The notes under the pieces: generated by a model
What the model saw: only the letters and a program-made list of their open reading frames with translations
The model's database searches: none
Told to the model about the DNA's origin: nothing
Assembly (NCBI GenBank): GCA_000320545.1
Contig: ADNK01000211.1
Span: 1-39,268, forward strand
From: Bigelowiella natans CCMP2755
Lineage: Eukaryota; Cercozoa; Chlorarachniophyceae
Length of the DNA: 39,268 bases
Reading direction: 5' to 3'
Made by a program: the position numbers and the translations under genes
Shown: in pieces, positions 21,320 to 32,864 of the stretch
Numbering within the stretch: the first letter of the stretch is position 1
Layout of the letters: each line of letters opens with the position of its first letter

Positions 21320-23689
21320 CCACTTCATACGCACGTTCAGGGCAATGGATACTATCCTGACCCGCACCACAGTGCCGCTACTACTCCTACCAGCAATGTT
21401 CCCAAAGCTGCTGCTGCTACTAGTGCCATAGATGAAGAGACTCCTGGCAGGAGGTCTCGTGCTGGCTCCCTCAAGCAGCGGATGGCTGCCTTGGCCAACG
21501 CTGGAGGGTTCAATCCAATGCTTCTCGCCGCCAACAATACCAAGCAGCAGCAGTCTCATCCTACAGCTCACACCACCCACCCCTCCCAGCCCCCGACCCC
21601 TGCCGTCGCTGCAGCTACGTTGCCTCCCCAAAACATTCAATCTGCCACCACCACCGCCCACCCCCCTTCCTCCATCGTACCCCCTGCGGCCGCTGCCGCC
21701 GCCGCCGCCGCCGCCTCCACAAGCGGGAGTTATCCGCACGACAATACAGGACCCTACGGGTACAGTGACACTGAGTAGTGGTGGTGGTGGTGGTGGTGGT
21801 GATGATGATTTAAGCGCAGAAAGAACAATCCCTACCACCCTAACGAATATTTATTTATCAGATTCCAGCGGCCGCCGCAGCAGCAGCAGCCACCCGCACA
21901 ACATCCTCACCAGCTCCATCAGCTCGCGGGGATGATGCCCTCCCCCCACAATCCGTATATGATGGGAGGAGGGGGCGGGGGGCAGCCGTACGGGTCGCCG
22001 TCCTTATTCGAGATCCAGTACATGCTGCGCACAATGAGCGAGAAGCTCGATAAACTGCACTCGTCTCTCGGTAGCGGCAACGGACTCTTCGAGGCAGCCC
22101 AGTCGGGTTCGACAGCAGCAGCGACGGGTGCCGGAGGAGGGGGGGGGGGGGGGGGAGCGATGATATCCAAGGCGATGGTGCTGGCTACGATACAGCAGGT
22201 TGCTGATGAGCGCAAGCAGCTGAAGCAGCAGCAAAGCGACCAGCAGGACCGCATCACCTCCCTCCAGAAGAAGCTCTCCGATATGCACGAGAAGAACCAG
22301 AAGTACATGGGCGAGATCTCGCGGCTGCAGGAGGAGCGGTTCGCCAACATGCAGAAGTCCAACTCGGAGTCCCACTCGCAGCTCCTCGCGCTGCAGGAGG
22401 AGAAGCGCACGCAGATGCTGGAGATCAACGAGCTCAAGATGAAGGCCGCGGGCCAGGCCCACCAGATCAAAATGCTCGAGCAGGAGAAGGAGATTACCGA
22501 GAAAAGCCTCACCGCCGCCGCTGAGGCCAAGGTAGAGGCCGAGAAGGCTAAAGCTGAGGCGGAGAAGGCTGCAAGCGATGCGAAGGCACAAATGGACGCC
22601 GCTGGCAGCTCGGAGGCCAACGTCAGATCGGAGCTGAAAGAGGCCCTTGCGGCATGCGAGACTCTTAAGGCAAAAGCCGCAGGTTATGAGTCCGAGGTCA
22701 CCGAGCTTCGGCAATCGAAGGAGCAGCATCAAGGCGAGCTCCAGGAGCACAAAAAGGCTGCCGAGGGCCTAAGCGAGCAGTTGCAGTCTACCAAGCAAGA
22801 GCTAGAGCGAGCGATGAGTGAGTTGACCACGCTGAAGAAAAGCAGCGACGACACCACCTCTAACTCTGCCGCGCTACTTGCCAACGCCGAGAGGGAGTTG
22901 AAGCGGATCTCGGAGGAGCTCGCGAATGCCCAGAAGACAATACAAGAGAACCAGGACAACGAGGCGTCGATCAAGGCCAACGTCGAGTCCCTCCAGGCTG
23001 AGCTGAAGGCCGAGCAAGAAGCAAGCGCCACAAGGAGGCAGAAGGTGATCGATGCTAGCAAGGCGAAGATCGACAAGCTCAAGGCTCAAATGAAGGAAAA
23101 GCTGCAATCGATCAATTCCCAGCTTAAACAGGCGACTGAGGAGGCAGCGGTGGAGCGAAAACGGGCCGAGGTGGCGGCGAGTAACGGAGTGAACAAGAAG
23201 GCCTTCGTGAAGGACTTTTACAAATCAGTCAGCACGCTATTCGCCGGCGAGATCGGACAGAAAGGCATCACCATGACCGAGGTTGCATTCAGCGCCAAAA
23301 ACGCAGTGGACGTCGTGAAACAGGCGCTGCGATCGGTCGCCAAATCGTCACCTTCAGAGACGGCAGCAGGCAGCAGCAGCAGAGGCGGTAACACACCTGC
23401 AGCAGCAGCCCAAGAAGGCGGCGCGGACAAGAAGGACGCCGCACCAGCCGGTTCCAGCGACAACAATTCAACGTCAGAGAGCACGGCGACGGCGACGATA
23501 CCAACGGCGACAGCAGAATCAGTGGAAGGAGAAGGACAAGGAAAAGCCGAAGAAAAGGATGGGTCTGAAGACGATGATAACCAGAACAAGGAGACAACAT
23601 CATTGCCATCAGTAGAGGTAGAGAAAGGGGAGGGAGAAGCTGCCCAGCAAGCTGAAGATGGCAACGATGGCGCTCCTGAGTCCACATAA
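18806..23689 (+). CDS. FKBP15: FKBP15 / WAFL orthologue: WH1 + FKBP + coiled coil
   Basis: Nine exons: 18806-18974, 19185-19249, 19319-19387, 19598-19666, 19984-20058, 20179-20296, 20596-21077, 21341-21759, 21862-23689. They give 3294 nt in phase (1097 aa; animal FKBP15 is about 1200). The acidic N-terminus ([22 protein letters not shown]) matches the family start. A WH1/PH-like domain at about 60-165 includes FRM-LLINAQ and [11 protein letters not shown]. The FKBP domain at about 175-283 ([22 protein letters not shown]) has LDKG where active FKBPs have a Trp, so isomerase activity is doubtful. PolyQ (DNA 20939-20972), Pro/Ala-rich linkers and a long coiled coil (about 590-930) follow, then an acidic tail. 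FKBP15 links endosome transport to actin. Exon 7's donor (AAAAG|GTGTTT) is chosen over others so as to avoid the G-run. Confidence 0.92.
19482..19775. repeat. (CT)n/(GT)n and (GT)n/(GC)n tracts
   Basis: CT run 19482-19510 followed by GT, and a GT run passing into alternating GC at 19736-19771. These lie in two successive FKBP15 introns. Alternating purine-pyrimidine GT/GC is a sequence type able to form Z-DNA. Confidence 0.9.
21098..21125 (+). repeat. 28-base uninterrupted G run
   Basis: A homopolymer of 28 G in the FKBP15 intron, starting 20 bases after the chosen donor at 21078. The exon's reading frame happens to stay open through it as poly-Gly. Homopolymers of this length are prone to sequencing error. 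Confidence 0.9.
21254..21315. repeat. Compound (CT)n(GT)n microsatellite
   Basis: CT run followed directly by GT run at the 3' end of the same FKBP15 intron, about 25 nt before the acceptor at 21340. Confidence 0.95.
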
Positions 23690-25647
23690 TGCTTCAGTGA
23701 GATCTAGTGAACATGACTTGAAATGATCTAGATCACAAGAGGATTAGAACTTGAAGCAACTTGTTTTCACCAGTTAATTTTTTTTGCAATGTGCGCTCCC
23801 TGCCTGTTCTTTTCATAGGCGCGTCCGTGCCACATTGAAGCTAAATATTTGCTTTGCCAACATGTGGGCGTGTGTGTACGTCTCTAGGTCTGTTCAAGTG
23901 TGAATATCGCATGCAAGATGTGCCATGCTAGCATGCTAGCACAGCTTGACAGGTCAACGTACGCCTACGTACATGTGCATGACCATCTCATCAACGTCAT
24001 TAGCGCACATCATCATTGTGCATGCATGCCCGGCTAGATGGACGGGTTCATTGAGCATGCTAGCATGTGCGTTCTTCGGACCGTTGATGCAACAAAGTGG
24101 TCCAGTTGACCAACAAACAAACACAACCAGACAACTGGACAATCTTGGCGCTGCACGTTGGTCTCGATCCGCCATGCTGTGATCTTTGCGATCGACCACA
24201 AACTGTCGGTGCTCGCTGCTCTGGTTCTGCTCAACCGCCTGGCACAGGAATCGGGCGCTCACGCTGTCTGGGCTCCACGTTTTGGAATCGCTGTGGTCAA
24301 TCGACCAGACCTCCTGCTCCGACTTGCCCGTCTCGGGCAGGACTGGTGCGGGCTCCGAGCGGTTGCAAAACGTGAGTGGGGCGTGATGTCGAGACACATC
24401 GCAGCGCATGAACCACATTTCCAAAACGTTGCAAGACGTTTGCAGAGTGCGAAACGCAGTGCCTCGAACCAACTTTGGTGAGGGCAATGACTGGTCAACT
24501 AGCAGATTTTTTGAGTGAAAGTGAGCAAGCTGCAAGTCATTGTGAGACAATGTGACTGGCAGCAATGTGGCGAAGGCGCAAGGTGTCAACTCTGATCAGG
24601 AACTTCCTGAACGCAACATCCACCCGACGATCCACGTTGGGATCATCCGAAGGAGCACCCAGCAAGACCAAAAACAATGAAACTAGGAACGGAGGAGTGG
24701 CCACAATGCCGTTCTTGATTCCTTTTGGTTTCACTAGATGGTCCTCACTGAAGTTAGTTCGAGGCGCTGCGTTTCGCACATTGCAAATGTCTTGTCACAT
24801 TTTGGAAATGCAGTTCTTCATCATTGTTCATTGTTCATTGTTCTTGAAAGCACGTTCACGCCAACACGTGCTCACTTTTTGTCGTGAATGGTCGCCTTCC
24901 AAGCAGAGCGAACATTGCTGTGAGGAACACACTTTTCTCGAGCATGAGAGTGGCTCTGGGCCCGGATTCTCCTGCCTGTTCCTCATTCTTTGATGCTCCT
25001 GACTCTGTCAAGACCAGAGTCTGCCAATTTTTGCAAATTCGGTTTCAATCAACCACAGGTACCGGTAGTCAAAGGACATCGAAATCCTTGTCCCAGCATC
25101 AAAATGCCATGCATTGTTTCTGTTTTTCTGAGGAGAAGCAGGGCAAGCACAGATCTGTCACAAGGAGGAGCATCACAGCAAACCAGCCATGGGAACTAAG
25201 CAGTCCAATGAAGGCAAACATCGAGGCTAAGACTAACGAAGGTACAGTGTGACAACAAAAAACGCTTCATTTCTTGGAAATTCAATGGCATTTTTCATGC
25301 TATTTTTTTGCACCCGGTACTCCCGGCAGGAGGTATTGAGGCAATCCAGAGAGAGCGAGAGAGGGGAGGGGAGAGAGAGAGAGAAAGGAGTTGCAGCTTG
25401 GAGATCGGATGACGAGCCGCTTTATCCTTCGCTTCGGCATCAGCAATGGACTCACCCCGAAACTGTCATTCGGATCTGGGCCGCAGCGCAAAGGAACGAT
25501 CTTGGGTCGGGGTTGGTTCTTCACCCGCGGAAAGGATCGAGGTAGCTTTCGGGATTTTCTCACAACAGATTCCCTCCCCCAAACCCCGTTCCCCATTGCT
25601 TCGCGTATCTCCTAGCCTTCATCAAAAACACCTTAAGGAGTAAGGCA
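23690..25647. other. Spacer FKBP15 - MDR reductase
   Basis: Nearly 2 kb without a supported gene. The left part (23880-24070) is packed with GCATGC and GCTAGC words (CATGCTAGCATGCTAGC near 23927). At 24150-24480 the GC content rises and both strands stay open, without ATG-led or family-like products. An imperfect inverted repeat spans 24411-24815. The stretch 25409-25541 (ATG, open, ending before a GT) looks somewhat coding and may be a 5' exon or a small ORF; I could not link it in phase to a known family. Confidence 0.55.
24411..24815. repeat. Imperfect long inverted repeat (two 80-bp arms)
   Basis: Arms 24411-24490 and 24736-24815 pair with about 64 of 80 positions matching when the left arm is reverse-complemented. 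The best blocks are GTTCGAGGC, CTGCGTTTCGCA and TTTTGGAAATG. Most mismatches are transitions (CG versus TG or CA), the pattern left by cytosine-methylation decay. This is probably two old, oppositely oriented copies of a dispersed repeat. Confidence 0.75.
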
Positions 25648-27127
25648 ATGCATTTTTTGTGCTCTTTAGGGACAACGAGGTCATTTTCGTCCACCATTAA
25701 ACCGGGTACGATGAAAGCATTGGCAATTCAAAGTTTTGGAGATCCTGACGTCTTTCAACCGCTCGAAGTCGCTATTCCTCAACCAGGCCCCGGGGAAGTT
25801 CTCATTAAAATGGTGCGGAAAACCTCTACGACTATAACTATCATCACAGCACGACACGAACCCAGAGCTTAAATTAAGAACTTCATGTCCATCATTGTGG
25901 CGCCAATGTCAGGCAGCCACGAGCGTAAACCCAATTGACATCAAATGCCGGCTAGCACCCCGTCCGATCACGAACGACCTACCTGCGATTCTTGGCTGCG
26001 ATGTATCAGGCACGGTGGTAAAGCTTGGTTCGGGTGCGAGCAGCCACGCCCTCCGAGAGGGCGACCGCGTGTATGGATGCGCAGGTCACGCCACCCATTT
26101 GACCATCTGCAGATAATTCCCGCTTTATTGAATGCGTGGTGAGGACGCAATAGCATTGGCAGTGGTGATACATCAACGCGCGTGTGTTTGATATTTCTTC
26201 AGGTGGCGTTCGGGGAGTAGGTGGGTCATATGCCCAATACATATCAGCCGATGCGAGGCTTTTATCTCCCGCCCCAGACTTCCTCGGCGTGCGCGAAGCT
26301 GCAGCTATGCCTCTTGTCACAATAACTGCATGGGAAGGCCTTGAGCGAGCCGGTGTGAAAGAAGGCGACAAGGTGCTGATTCATGGAGGTGCTGGAGGTG
26401 TTGGCCACATCGCGATACAACTGGCAAAAGTGCGAGGGGCCGAGGTCTTCACGACAGTCTCATCTCCTGTGAAAGAAAAGATTGCCGCTGATCTAGGCGC
26501 AGACCACACGATCAACTACAGGTTATTTCCCCCCATCTTTCACACTTACTATTTTTCTTCGATCTAGTTCTCGAGACGCATCATCGTCCGCTGCAATTCG
26601 TGAAAACAGTTTGGCAAATATTGACTGTAGACCGATGTATTTCTGTTCATAGGAACGTAGGCGTAGCTGACTACGTCAATGAGATGACGGGGGGGGCTGG
26701 ATTCGACGTCGTATTTGACGCCACAGGGGGGGGCAACATTTGCTCTTCATTCGAGGCCACGAAGGTGAACGGCCAGGTATTGATAAAAATCGTCTTCTTT
26801 CTCCATGCATATAGTTATGACATTACTCCTTCTTAAATGTTGGCGTAGGTCGTTACAATTGTATCACAGTACGAGGCCGACTTGTCGCAGATGCATTTTA
26901 AAGGGCTTAGCTTGCATGTTGTTTTTATGCTCATAAATATGCTCCACAATCTCAACAGAGAGAAACATGGGCAGATCATGCGAGAGGCGGCGCAGCTGGT
27001 CCATGAAGGAAAATTAAGACCATTGCTCGATCAAAGTAACTTTTCATTAGATGACATTGCTGATGCACACAGACACGTGGAGAGCGGCAAGGCAACAGGA
27101 AAAGTAGTTGTTGACATAGATGTTTAG
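25648..27127 (+). CDS. MDR-family NADPH quinone oxidoreductase (zeta-crystallin type)
   Basis: Five exons: 25648-25812, 25913-26084, 26203-26521, 26653-26776, 26849-27127, 1059 nt in phase (352 aa, usual for the family). An N-terminal leader (MHFLCSLGTTRSFSST) resembles a mitochondrial or plastid presequence; a shorter start lies at 25711 (MKALAIQSFG). The GroES-like catalytic half contains SVNPIDIKCR and LGCDVSGTVV. The Rossmann half has the NADPH-binding glycine motif HGGAGGVGHIAIQLAK and GADHTINY. The C-terminal signature is GKATGKVVVDIDV. The catalytic zinc ligands of alcohol dehydrogenases are absent, as in quinone reductases. The predicted reaction is reduction of quinones or enones with NADPH; the substrate cannot be told from sequence. 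Confidence 0.93.
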
Positions 27128-28272
27128 AAATATACCCGGTTATTACGATGACCTTGTTGATAATGCCCGAAGTGAGCACTTTCAGTGTTGCAACGAAAAT
27201 TGGACAAACATAGGTCAAATCACACAAATTGAGATCGACGATCACATGTGATGTGGGCCAAATTGGTTGTTTCCTGTGAACGCATTTAGTTGTAAATGTG
27301 TTTGTGCATTTTCAAGCATCAAGTGCATATTCACCTCCTACGATGAGCGGTGTGTGCGCGCTACCGTGGTGGCTGCGTGTTCGCCGCATGCACAATCGCT
27401 AATCGTTCACATGCCTGCACACCACCTACACGTACATCACTAGATCACTCGTCATCATCACGCAACGGTCATCATACGCACAAGTGTCATCCAATGGGCA
27501 CAACACCCATGAAAGCAACCATGTATTGTGCGTACAGAGTCATGTGCATGTATATGCATGCACATGCAATGTTCCAGCATGAGGAGTTCTCACAAGGAAA
27601 ACAAGCAGGAATCTCAGCGCATGACACTGCTAGACTGCTAGACTGTGACCACTGATGAATGCAGTTTGGTTCATTCTAGCGACAAAAAGTTGCATTGGTA
27701 ATCGTCTCTACATGAACCATTCTGCATGAATCCATGCTTTGCATTTTGACGTGAAATGCCAAGTTGACAAAGACACAAATCAACGATCTCGTGACGAGTG
27801 ATGAGGTGGCGGTTCACTGGAGAAAAAGTTTCACACCTGTCGAAGAAAAACAACAGAGCTCCCTGTCAAAAGACCAGACTTTGCTTGGAAGAGTCAGTAC
27901 TTCTGGAATGAATCAATTCCCTTGGTAGATCTCAAAGGATCATCAGGTGTGCAAACTCATCTGCACCCTCCAGCCGTGAGAAGCCGGAGCGAGTCGATTT
28001 CGCACCGGTCGCTCGCGGTCAAGAAAGAAAAGGTTTACAAAGCCTGCGACAAATCCTTGCATGTCGCTGGTGGGAAAACGGGGGTAATTTTAGGCATTTT
28101 TTAATGTTTATTTTGTCGGCCGAGACTCATAATAAAAAACGTGCGAACACGCTCCCGCCCCTCTACACCCACCTCCACTACTTGCGTCCCGACTCCTTCT
28201 TTGGGTTCCCGAACAGCCCGCGCGGGTCCTCTGCCTTCCATTTGCTGAGTAGAGCTGGATATACGAGCAACG
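27128..28272. other. Spacer MDR reductase - CCDC103
   Basis: About 1.1 kb. The middle (27290-27660) is rich in CATG/TGCA words (CATGTATATGCATGCACATG near 27543). No splice-supported ORF is seen. The right end, about 100-150 bp before 28273, is GC-rich and probably holds the CCDC103 promoter and 5' UTR. Confidence 0.55.
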
Positions 28273-28704
28273 ATGTGGGCGGAATCGCCGGAAATCGCCG
28301 AGTTTCACGAGCACGCACGTTCCGAGATACGCCGGGAGGTCACCAACGAAGTCAAGTGTAAGGTCTAGCATACTACCAAACCATTTCCTTATTGGTGATC
28401 CCCCCCCCACCCCCAATAGCGCGACTAATCTAACCTGCCTTACAGAAAATCACAGAATGCGCGACCTATGATGAATTCAAAGAACACGTTGCCGCTGCCT
28501 TCCTGAAACCTATAGATATACGCAGGTAATTTCAGCTGGCACACAACAGATTTCTGGTTTTCGACAATTTCAGATTCACAGTATTTACGAGTGCAAATAA
28601 TGCAAGTCCCTTGAATATTCCTCGTATTGCACCATCGCTGCAAAAAAATCATTCCTGACGCATTTACACGTTACAACCCTAGTGAAACGCAACCACAACA
28701 CAGC

Positions 28705-28740
<36 letters not shown>

Positions 28741-29398
28741 GAATATTCATCAATCCCACCTCCACCACCGCTTTGAATCAGGAAACCCGGCGCAAGAGAT
28801 GCCACCCCGAGTACAGCACACGACAGCAACATCGCTAACCTCATGGAGAAGGTCACTGATTTAATGATAAAATAAGGCGAAAGAAGAGGGCTATGTGTGT
28901 GATGACAACTTAGCCTTGGCCTATTGTCAACCATAGCGTCTGTACGTTTGTTCTGAGCTGCTCCTCATTGTTATCATTGTGTGTCCTGATTCGTAGGAAA
29001 AGACTGATGACGTGTGCGATAAGCTAGCGAAGGTCTGATGGTGTATTGAGAAGGAACTATTAGTGGGAAGTTCTTGCTTAAAAACGTTCGTGAAAAAGCG
29101 AGGAAGCATTTAACATCTGATATACATATTCACACGCACATTAATTTGATTTATATATCACCACATCATCATCATATCATCATCACCAGCATTGTTTGTT
29201 TCTGATGATTTTATCATCGTTAATACAGGAACTCACAGACATCGATCTTTCTGACGTCAAGTGTCCGCAGAATGCGTTTGATTTTGAAAAGGACTGGTAG
29301 TGCTAACTTAATTTTCATTTGTAAGGAACGGGGGGTGGAAGAGGATGGAGAGGGGGGCAGCATTGTTGGTTGTTACGGCTTCATTTATGATGATTTGT

Positions 29399-29465
<67 letters not shown>

Positions 29466-30592
29466 ATGTTTGCCCGGTGAAGGCGGCGAGCGTGCAAGAG
29501 CAGCCAGAGCAAAGTGAAATATCTGCGGAAGATTCCATGGAAGAAGTACCGAAAGATCTTCAAGGTGGAGGGAAGGTATTATACGCATCATCTCCCTAAG
29601 AGCACAGTGGTTGGTTTAGCACATTGGGAGGCAACAACACAGGAAAAAGACTAAAGGAAGAGATAGACACGCCCAACCGTCCCCCCTTCCGCCGTATAGA
29701 CAATCATCAGCAGGCTCGTGAATTCACCAACATCCCAGCGCGTCGTAATGCTGTTTTCCCCGTTCTTTCCTAATAGCCTGACTATGCTCGGCGACATAAT
29801 CACCGCGCTGTATAAAGAGCGACGGAAAGAGGGAGTGAAGGAAGAAGATAGATTAGACTACGAGGAGTTCCTTTTCGCGACATTCCGGGGCCTCTCAAGG
29901 ATCAGGGGGATATCCATGGTCGCGGTTGCGTGTTTGCTATGTTGTGGTGGTAGCGATTGAGTATGTGATATTAGACCCTTACATGTGTTTTTGGCAATCG
30001 TGCTATCTCACCGTTGTTGACCTCTGCTCTTTCCCCCCACTTTAACATCGGTGGATGGACTGCTACTACTGCTATAGTAGTATTGGTCATATTAACAATG
30101 CTGCCAAGCGTCACTTCTGCGGTCGGTTGGAACTGCTGCTACTACTCTTTCTGTTACTACTATCTACCACCACCAGCAAGCCTATAAAAACGGTGCTGAT
30201 GCTGCTGCTGATACTGATCATGCCATAGGCCGTCGCGTTCCTAGAAGATGAGGTGAATATGTGCAAGGAGATCTTCCGCGAACTCAAAAAGACAGCAAAA
30301 TCCAGGTCTTCATTCATCAGAAAAACCTGGCCTTTTTTTGCTTTTTTTGTGGGGCGGGGGGCGGGGGGCGGGGGTAGTCTTTTGAGATGGAGCTTATCGT
30401 GGATAAAATAGCATTTTTATCTTGTTCGTCAAAAGGCAACCGGATACTATGGTTGTGTTTGCGCAAACGCAGACGTGTAAACCACTCGTTTCTTCTTGTT
30501 ACAGCGACGTTGGCTACACCGAGGCAGACGTTGACAAATTAGAGCCCACCTTCGTCGAAGACGACAGCGACGACGACGACAAGAACAAATGA
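28273..30592 (+). CDS. CCDC103: CCDC103-like dynein-arm attachment factor
   Basis: Nine exons: 28273-28362, 28446-28525, 28782-28851, 28997-29032, 29229-29296, 29483-29575, 29777-29918, 30229-30305, 30505-30592. They give 744 nt in phase (247 aa; the animal protein is about 242). An N-terminal helix of charged residues leads to CATYDEFKEHVAAAFLKPID, which matches the family's SYEEF...HLKPL core. Residues 109-115 (FDFEKDW) begin an RPAP3-C-like domain (LRKIPWKKYRKIFK, LTMLGDIITALYKE, FLEDEVNMCKEIFRELKK). The tail is acidic (EDDSDDDDKNK). CCDC103 is needed for fixing dynein arms to axonemes, so the organism probably makes motile flagella. The exon 1 donor (AAG|GTCTAG) is weak; a GT|GTAAGG alternative breaks phase. 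Confidence 0.85.
28707..28741 (+). repeat. (CAT)n microsatellite
   Basis: Trinucleotide run in CCDC103 intron 2, about 40 nt before the acceptor. Confidence 0.95.
29399..29463 (+). repeat. Compound (CA)n(TA)n microsatellite
   Basis: CA run 29399-29420 running directly into TA run to 29463, within 20 nt of the CCDC103 exon 6 acceptor at 29482. Confidence 0.95.
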
Positions 30593-30977
30593 CCCATACA
30601 CAAAGGGTTGTGTTGATACCTCGATCTCAATCGCGAGCTTCTTCCTCTTAGCGCTGCGGCATCATCTAGTCATGTACACCATGCATTCAACAAATGAACG
30701 TAGTAAAACTAGCAATAGCTACATTGCGGTAGATATAGTGCTTGGCCGTCGTGCATCAGTAGCAGCTAGCAGAGTGCACGCATGCGCACACAAATAGACA
30801 TCGCATTTGGCTACAGGCTAGCAGATATAAGAATATATAATGACGCCGCAACTTTGAAGAAGAATTGCTAACATGCATGCGACGGCAGACACAGCTTGAC
30901 TACCACTCTGCTCGCGCTAAACTTCCTTCTGCTAGCTAGGGGTCGCCACACGATCCAGATCTACTAGCACAGATACG
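30593..30977. other. Convergent spacer CCDC103 / phosphatase 3' ends
   Basis: Both flanking genes end here. No gene. Contains GCTAGC, GCATGC and TAGCAGCTAGCAG words (30760-30790, 30870-30950). Confidence 0.65.
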
Positions 30978-31616
30978 CTACGTCCACATCATTTCGATTT
31001 TCTGAGCTACCATCCCGTGATCGATCTTCCCGTGCAATTTCACCCCCCATAATGCATGAGCCTTGTCCTGCCGGAACTGCACGTCAGGGTCTACGTCAAG
31101 GACCACCCTGTCTGTGTACCCAACGTGGTCGCAGATCGTGGGATTTTTTTTCGCATAGACGTACTGCGGATATTGACTGTCAGGGGAGTTTGAGAACGTA
31201 TCGCCGAAGTAGCATTTCTTAATGGCTTCCTTCAGTGAGGCCGTGTCGTTGCGCATCTCCATGGCCGGCTCGTTCGCCCTCGTCCACGGGTTGACCTGTG
31301 GGTCGAACAGGAACTTGCACGGATCGGACGAAGGATCTGCGAACTTCATGCTAAACGAATAAGAGGGGAACGCCTTGGGCGGTATTTGAGCAGTCCAGAG
31401 AGAGCTGATCAAGTCGAAGTTCTCCTTGACGACCTCCCCCTCTTCGAACGTCATCAGCTCCTTTCCTCGAGGAGGATTTGTTTTATATTCGGTGGGAAGA
31501 GAAAATTGAGCCTGGGCCGCTGCTTTGGAGTACCTGTTTACGATGATAAATCATGGAGCACCAGGAGGGACGGCAACGACACAATTGAATCGTATATTTT
31601 TGTGATAAACAAACGG

Positions 31617-31653
<37 letters not shown>

Positions 31654-32864
31654 GCGTACAAAACGTAAATGTGTGTTTTGTGTGTGATACACATCACACA
31701 CGTTTTGATTGAGATTAAGCTTGAGCGGAAAAATTGGAAACCAAACTGTATGAAAGTAGTGTTCGATAAAACATTGCTCTCCGTATCTTTCTTTACGTCA
31801 GGCTAACAGCCAGTATAAATTATCGATCTTTCTTCACTATTCACGTCTCTTCACTATTCACAAACCACGAAGGGCGCACACATACTAACACACACACTCG
31901 TACACTCACACCCCTCTCAATCTCTACCAGCCAGCAGCGTCCAGCATTGCTAGCAAGCTTCCCCGACTAGGATCTGCAATCATATCCACATGTTTTTTGA
32001 TCGTATTGATCCCTCCCATGAGTCTGAAGTTGAAATCCCCTGCGATAACATGGGTCGAGATGCCAAATCCCTTAACCTTTTCCATCACAGCCTCAAACTG
32101 CTCCCTTTTCTCCCGTCCATCAATGGTGTTGAGATGGACGCTTGAGAAAGCGAACCTCTTGCCCTTGTGTTCGAAAATAATGGAAGCGCCGCCCTTGAGC
32201 CGAACCTTGTTGCCGTGGGGCCGCTCGTAAACCGCGTCGAATTTTTGGATCTCAACCCATTCTTTCCTGAAACAGCTGCAACCGATGAATCGGTTCGTTT
32301 CCTTAAGAGTTCCCACGAAAAAAGAGGAGCCGATTAGACTGTAACCCTCACGAGCAAGCGGCTCTTTTAGAAGCTCTGCTGCGGTCACCTTCTTATGAAT
32401 TCGAATTTTCTCTTGGATATTAGCCATTAGTGTCTTGTCTTTAGTCTCAACAGCAGACGGCTCCTGTCCACCATTGACGGGACCATCATATACCCAAGGA
32501 TCCATGCCTCCCTCTTGTTGCGCAAGGCATACAACGTCAGCATCGGGATGCAACAAGTAGCTAGTGATTTCTTCGATGTATTTGCCTTTCAACACTTCCC
32601 CTGCTTGATTGATCGTGGCCGCAAATATGGTTAATGAGTGGTCTAGTTCCAGCCTCTTCCCTGTAAGATCTGAATGACTTCGTTGCGTATGAGTTCCCTC
32701 GACGATAAGCGCCGCGGCCAGCACGAAGAAAACCCTGTCACCATAATACCCTTGTGAGATTACAGAGACGTTGATGCGCGATGTGTTACTTTCAAACACA
32801 ATGTGGCAACCTCCCACATACAACGATGTAGATAATATGCATCAAACGAATGAATTTGGTGCAT
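30978..32864 (-). CDS. Endonuclease/exonuclease/phosphatase-fold enzyme, inositol polyphosphate 5-phosphatase-like
   Basis: Preferred model: 32864-32822, 32660-31928, 31533-30978, 1332 nt in phase (443 aa). Exon 1 is the least certain. The middle exon is also open upstream to 32841, but without an ATG. EEP-superfamily catalytic elements are all present: Asn32 (AATINQAG), Glu64 (VCLAQQE), a SSVHLNT histidine, the GDFN pair (VIAGDFNFRL), and the final ICDHVGYTDRVVL and IDHGMVA motifs. GDFNFRL matches the 5-phosphatase GDxNxR box, but the usual WCDR is here YTDR, so substrate choice may differ. Relatives remove the 5-phosphate of phosphoinositides or inositol phosphates. No membrane or lipid-binding domain is recognised. 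Alternative: another EEP hydrolase. Confidence 0.75.
31618..31652. repeat. (TTA)n microsatellite
   Basis: Triplet run in the last intron of the phosphatase gene. Confidence 0.95.

Noticed and set aside
21233-21838. 201-codon minus-strand ORF in the FKBP15 region
   Set aside because: Gly/Ser-rich antisense of Pro/Ala-rich coding DNA and dinucleotide repeats.
22004-22750. 248-codon minus-strand ORF
   Set aside because: Leu-rich antisense of the FKBP15 coiled coil, a common codon-bias artefact.
23954-24589. 211-codon minus-strand ORF and 107-codon plus-strand ORF overlapping it
   Set aside because: Both frames are open because the stretch is GC-rich. The plus frame lacks an ATG, no family motif is present, and part lies in the inverted repeat.
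25391-25615. Open frame with ATG at 25409 just upstream of the MDR gene
   Set aside because: It looks somewhat coding, but a second frame is also open and no in-phase junction to a recognised domain was found. Left as a possible 5' exon.
28707-28741. Short triplet repeats considered as CRISPR-like arrays
   Set aside because: Simple-sequence repeats without spacers in a eukaryotic intron.
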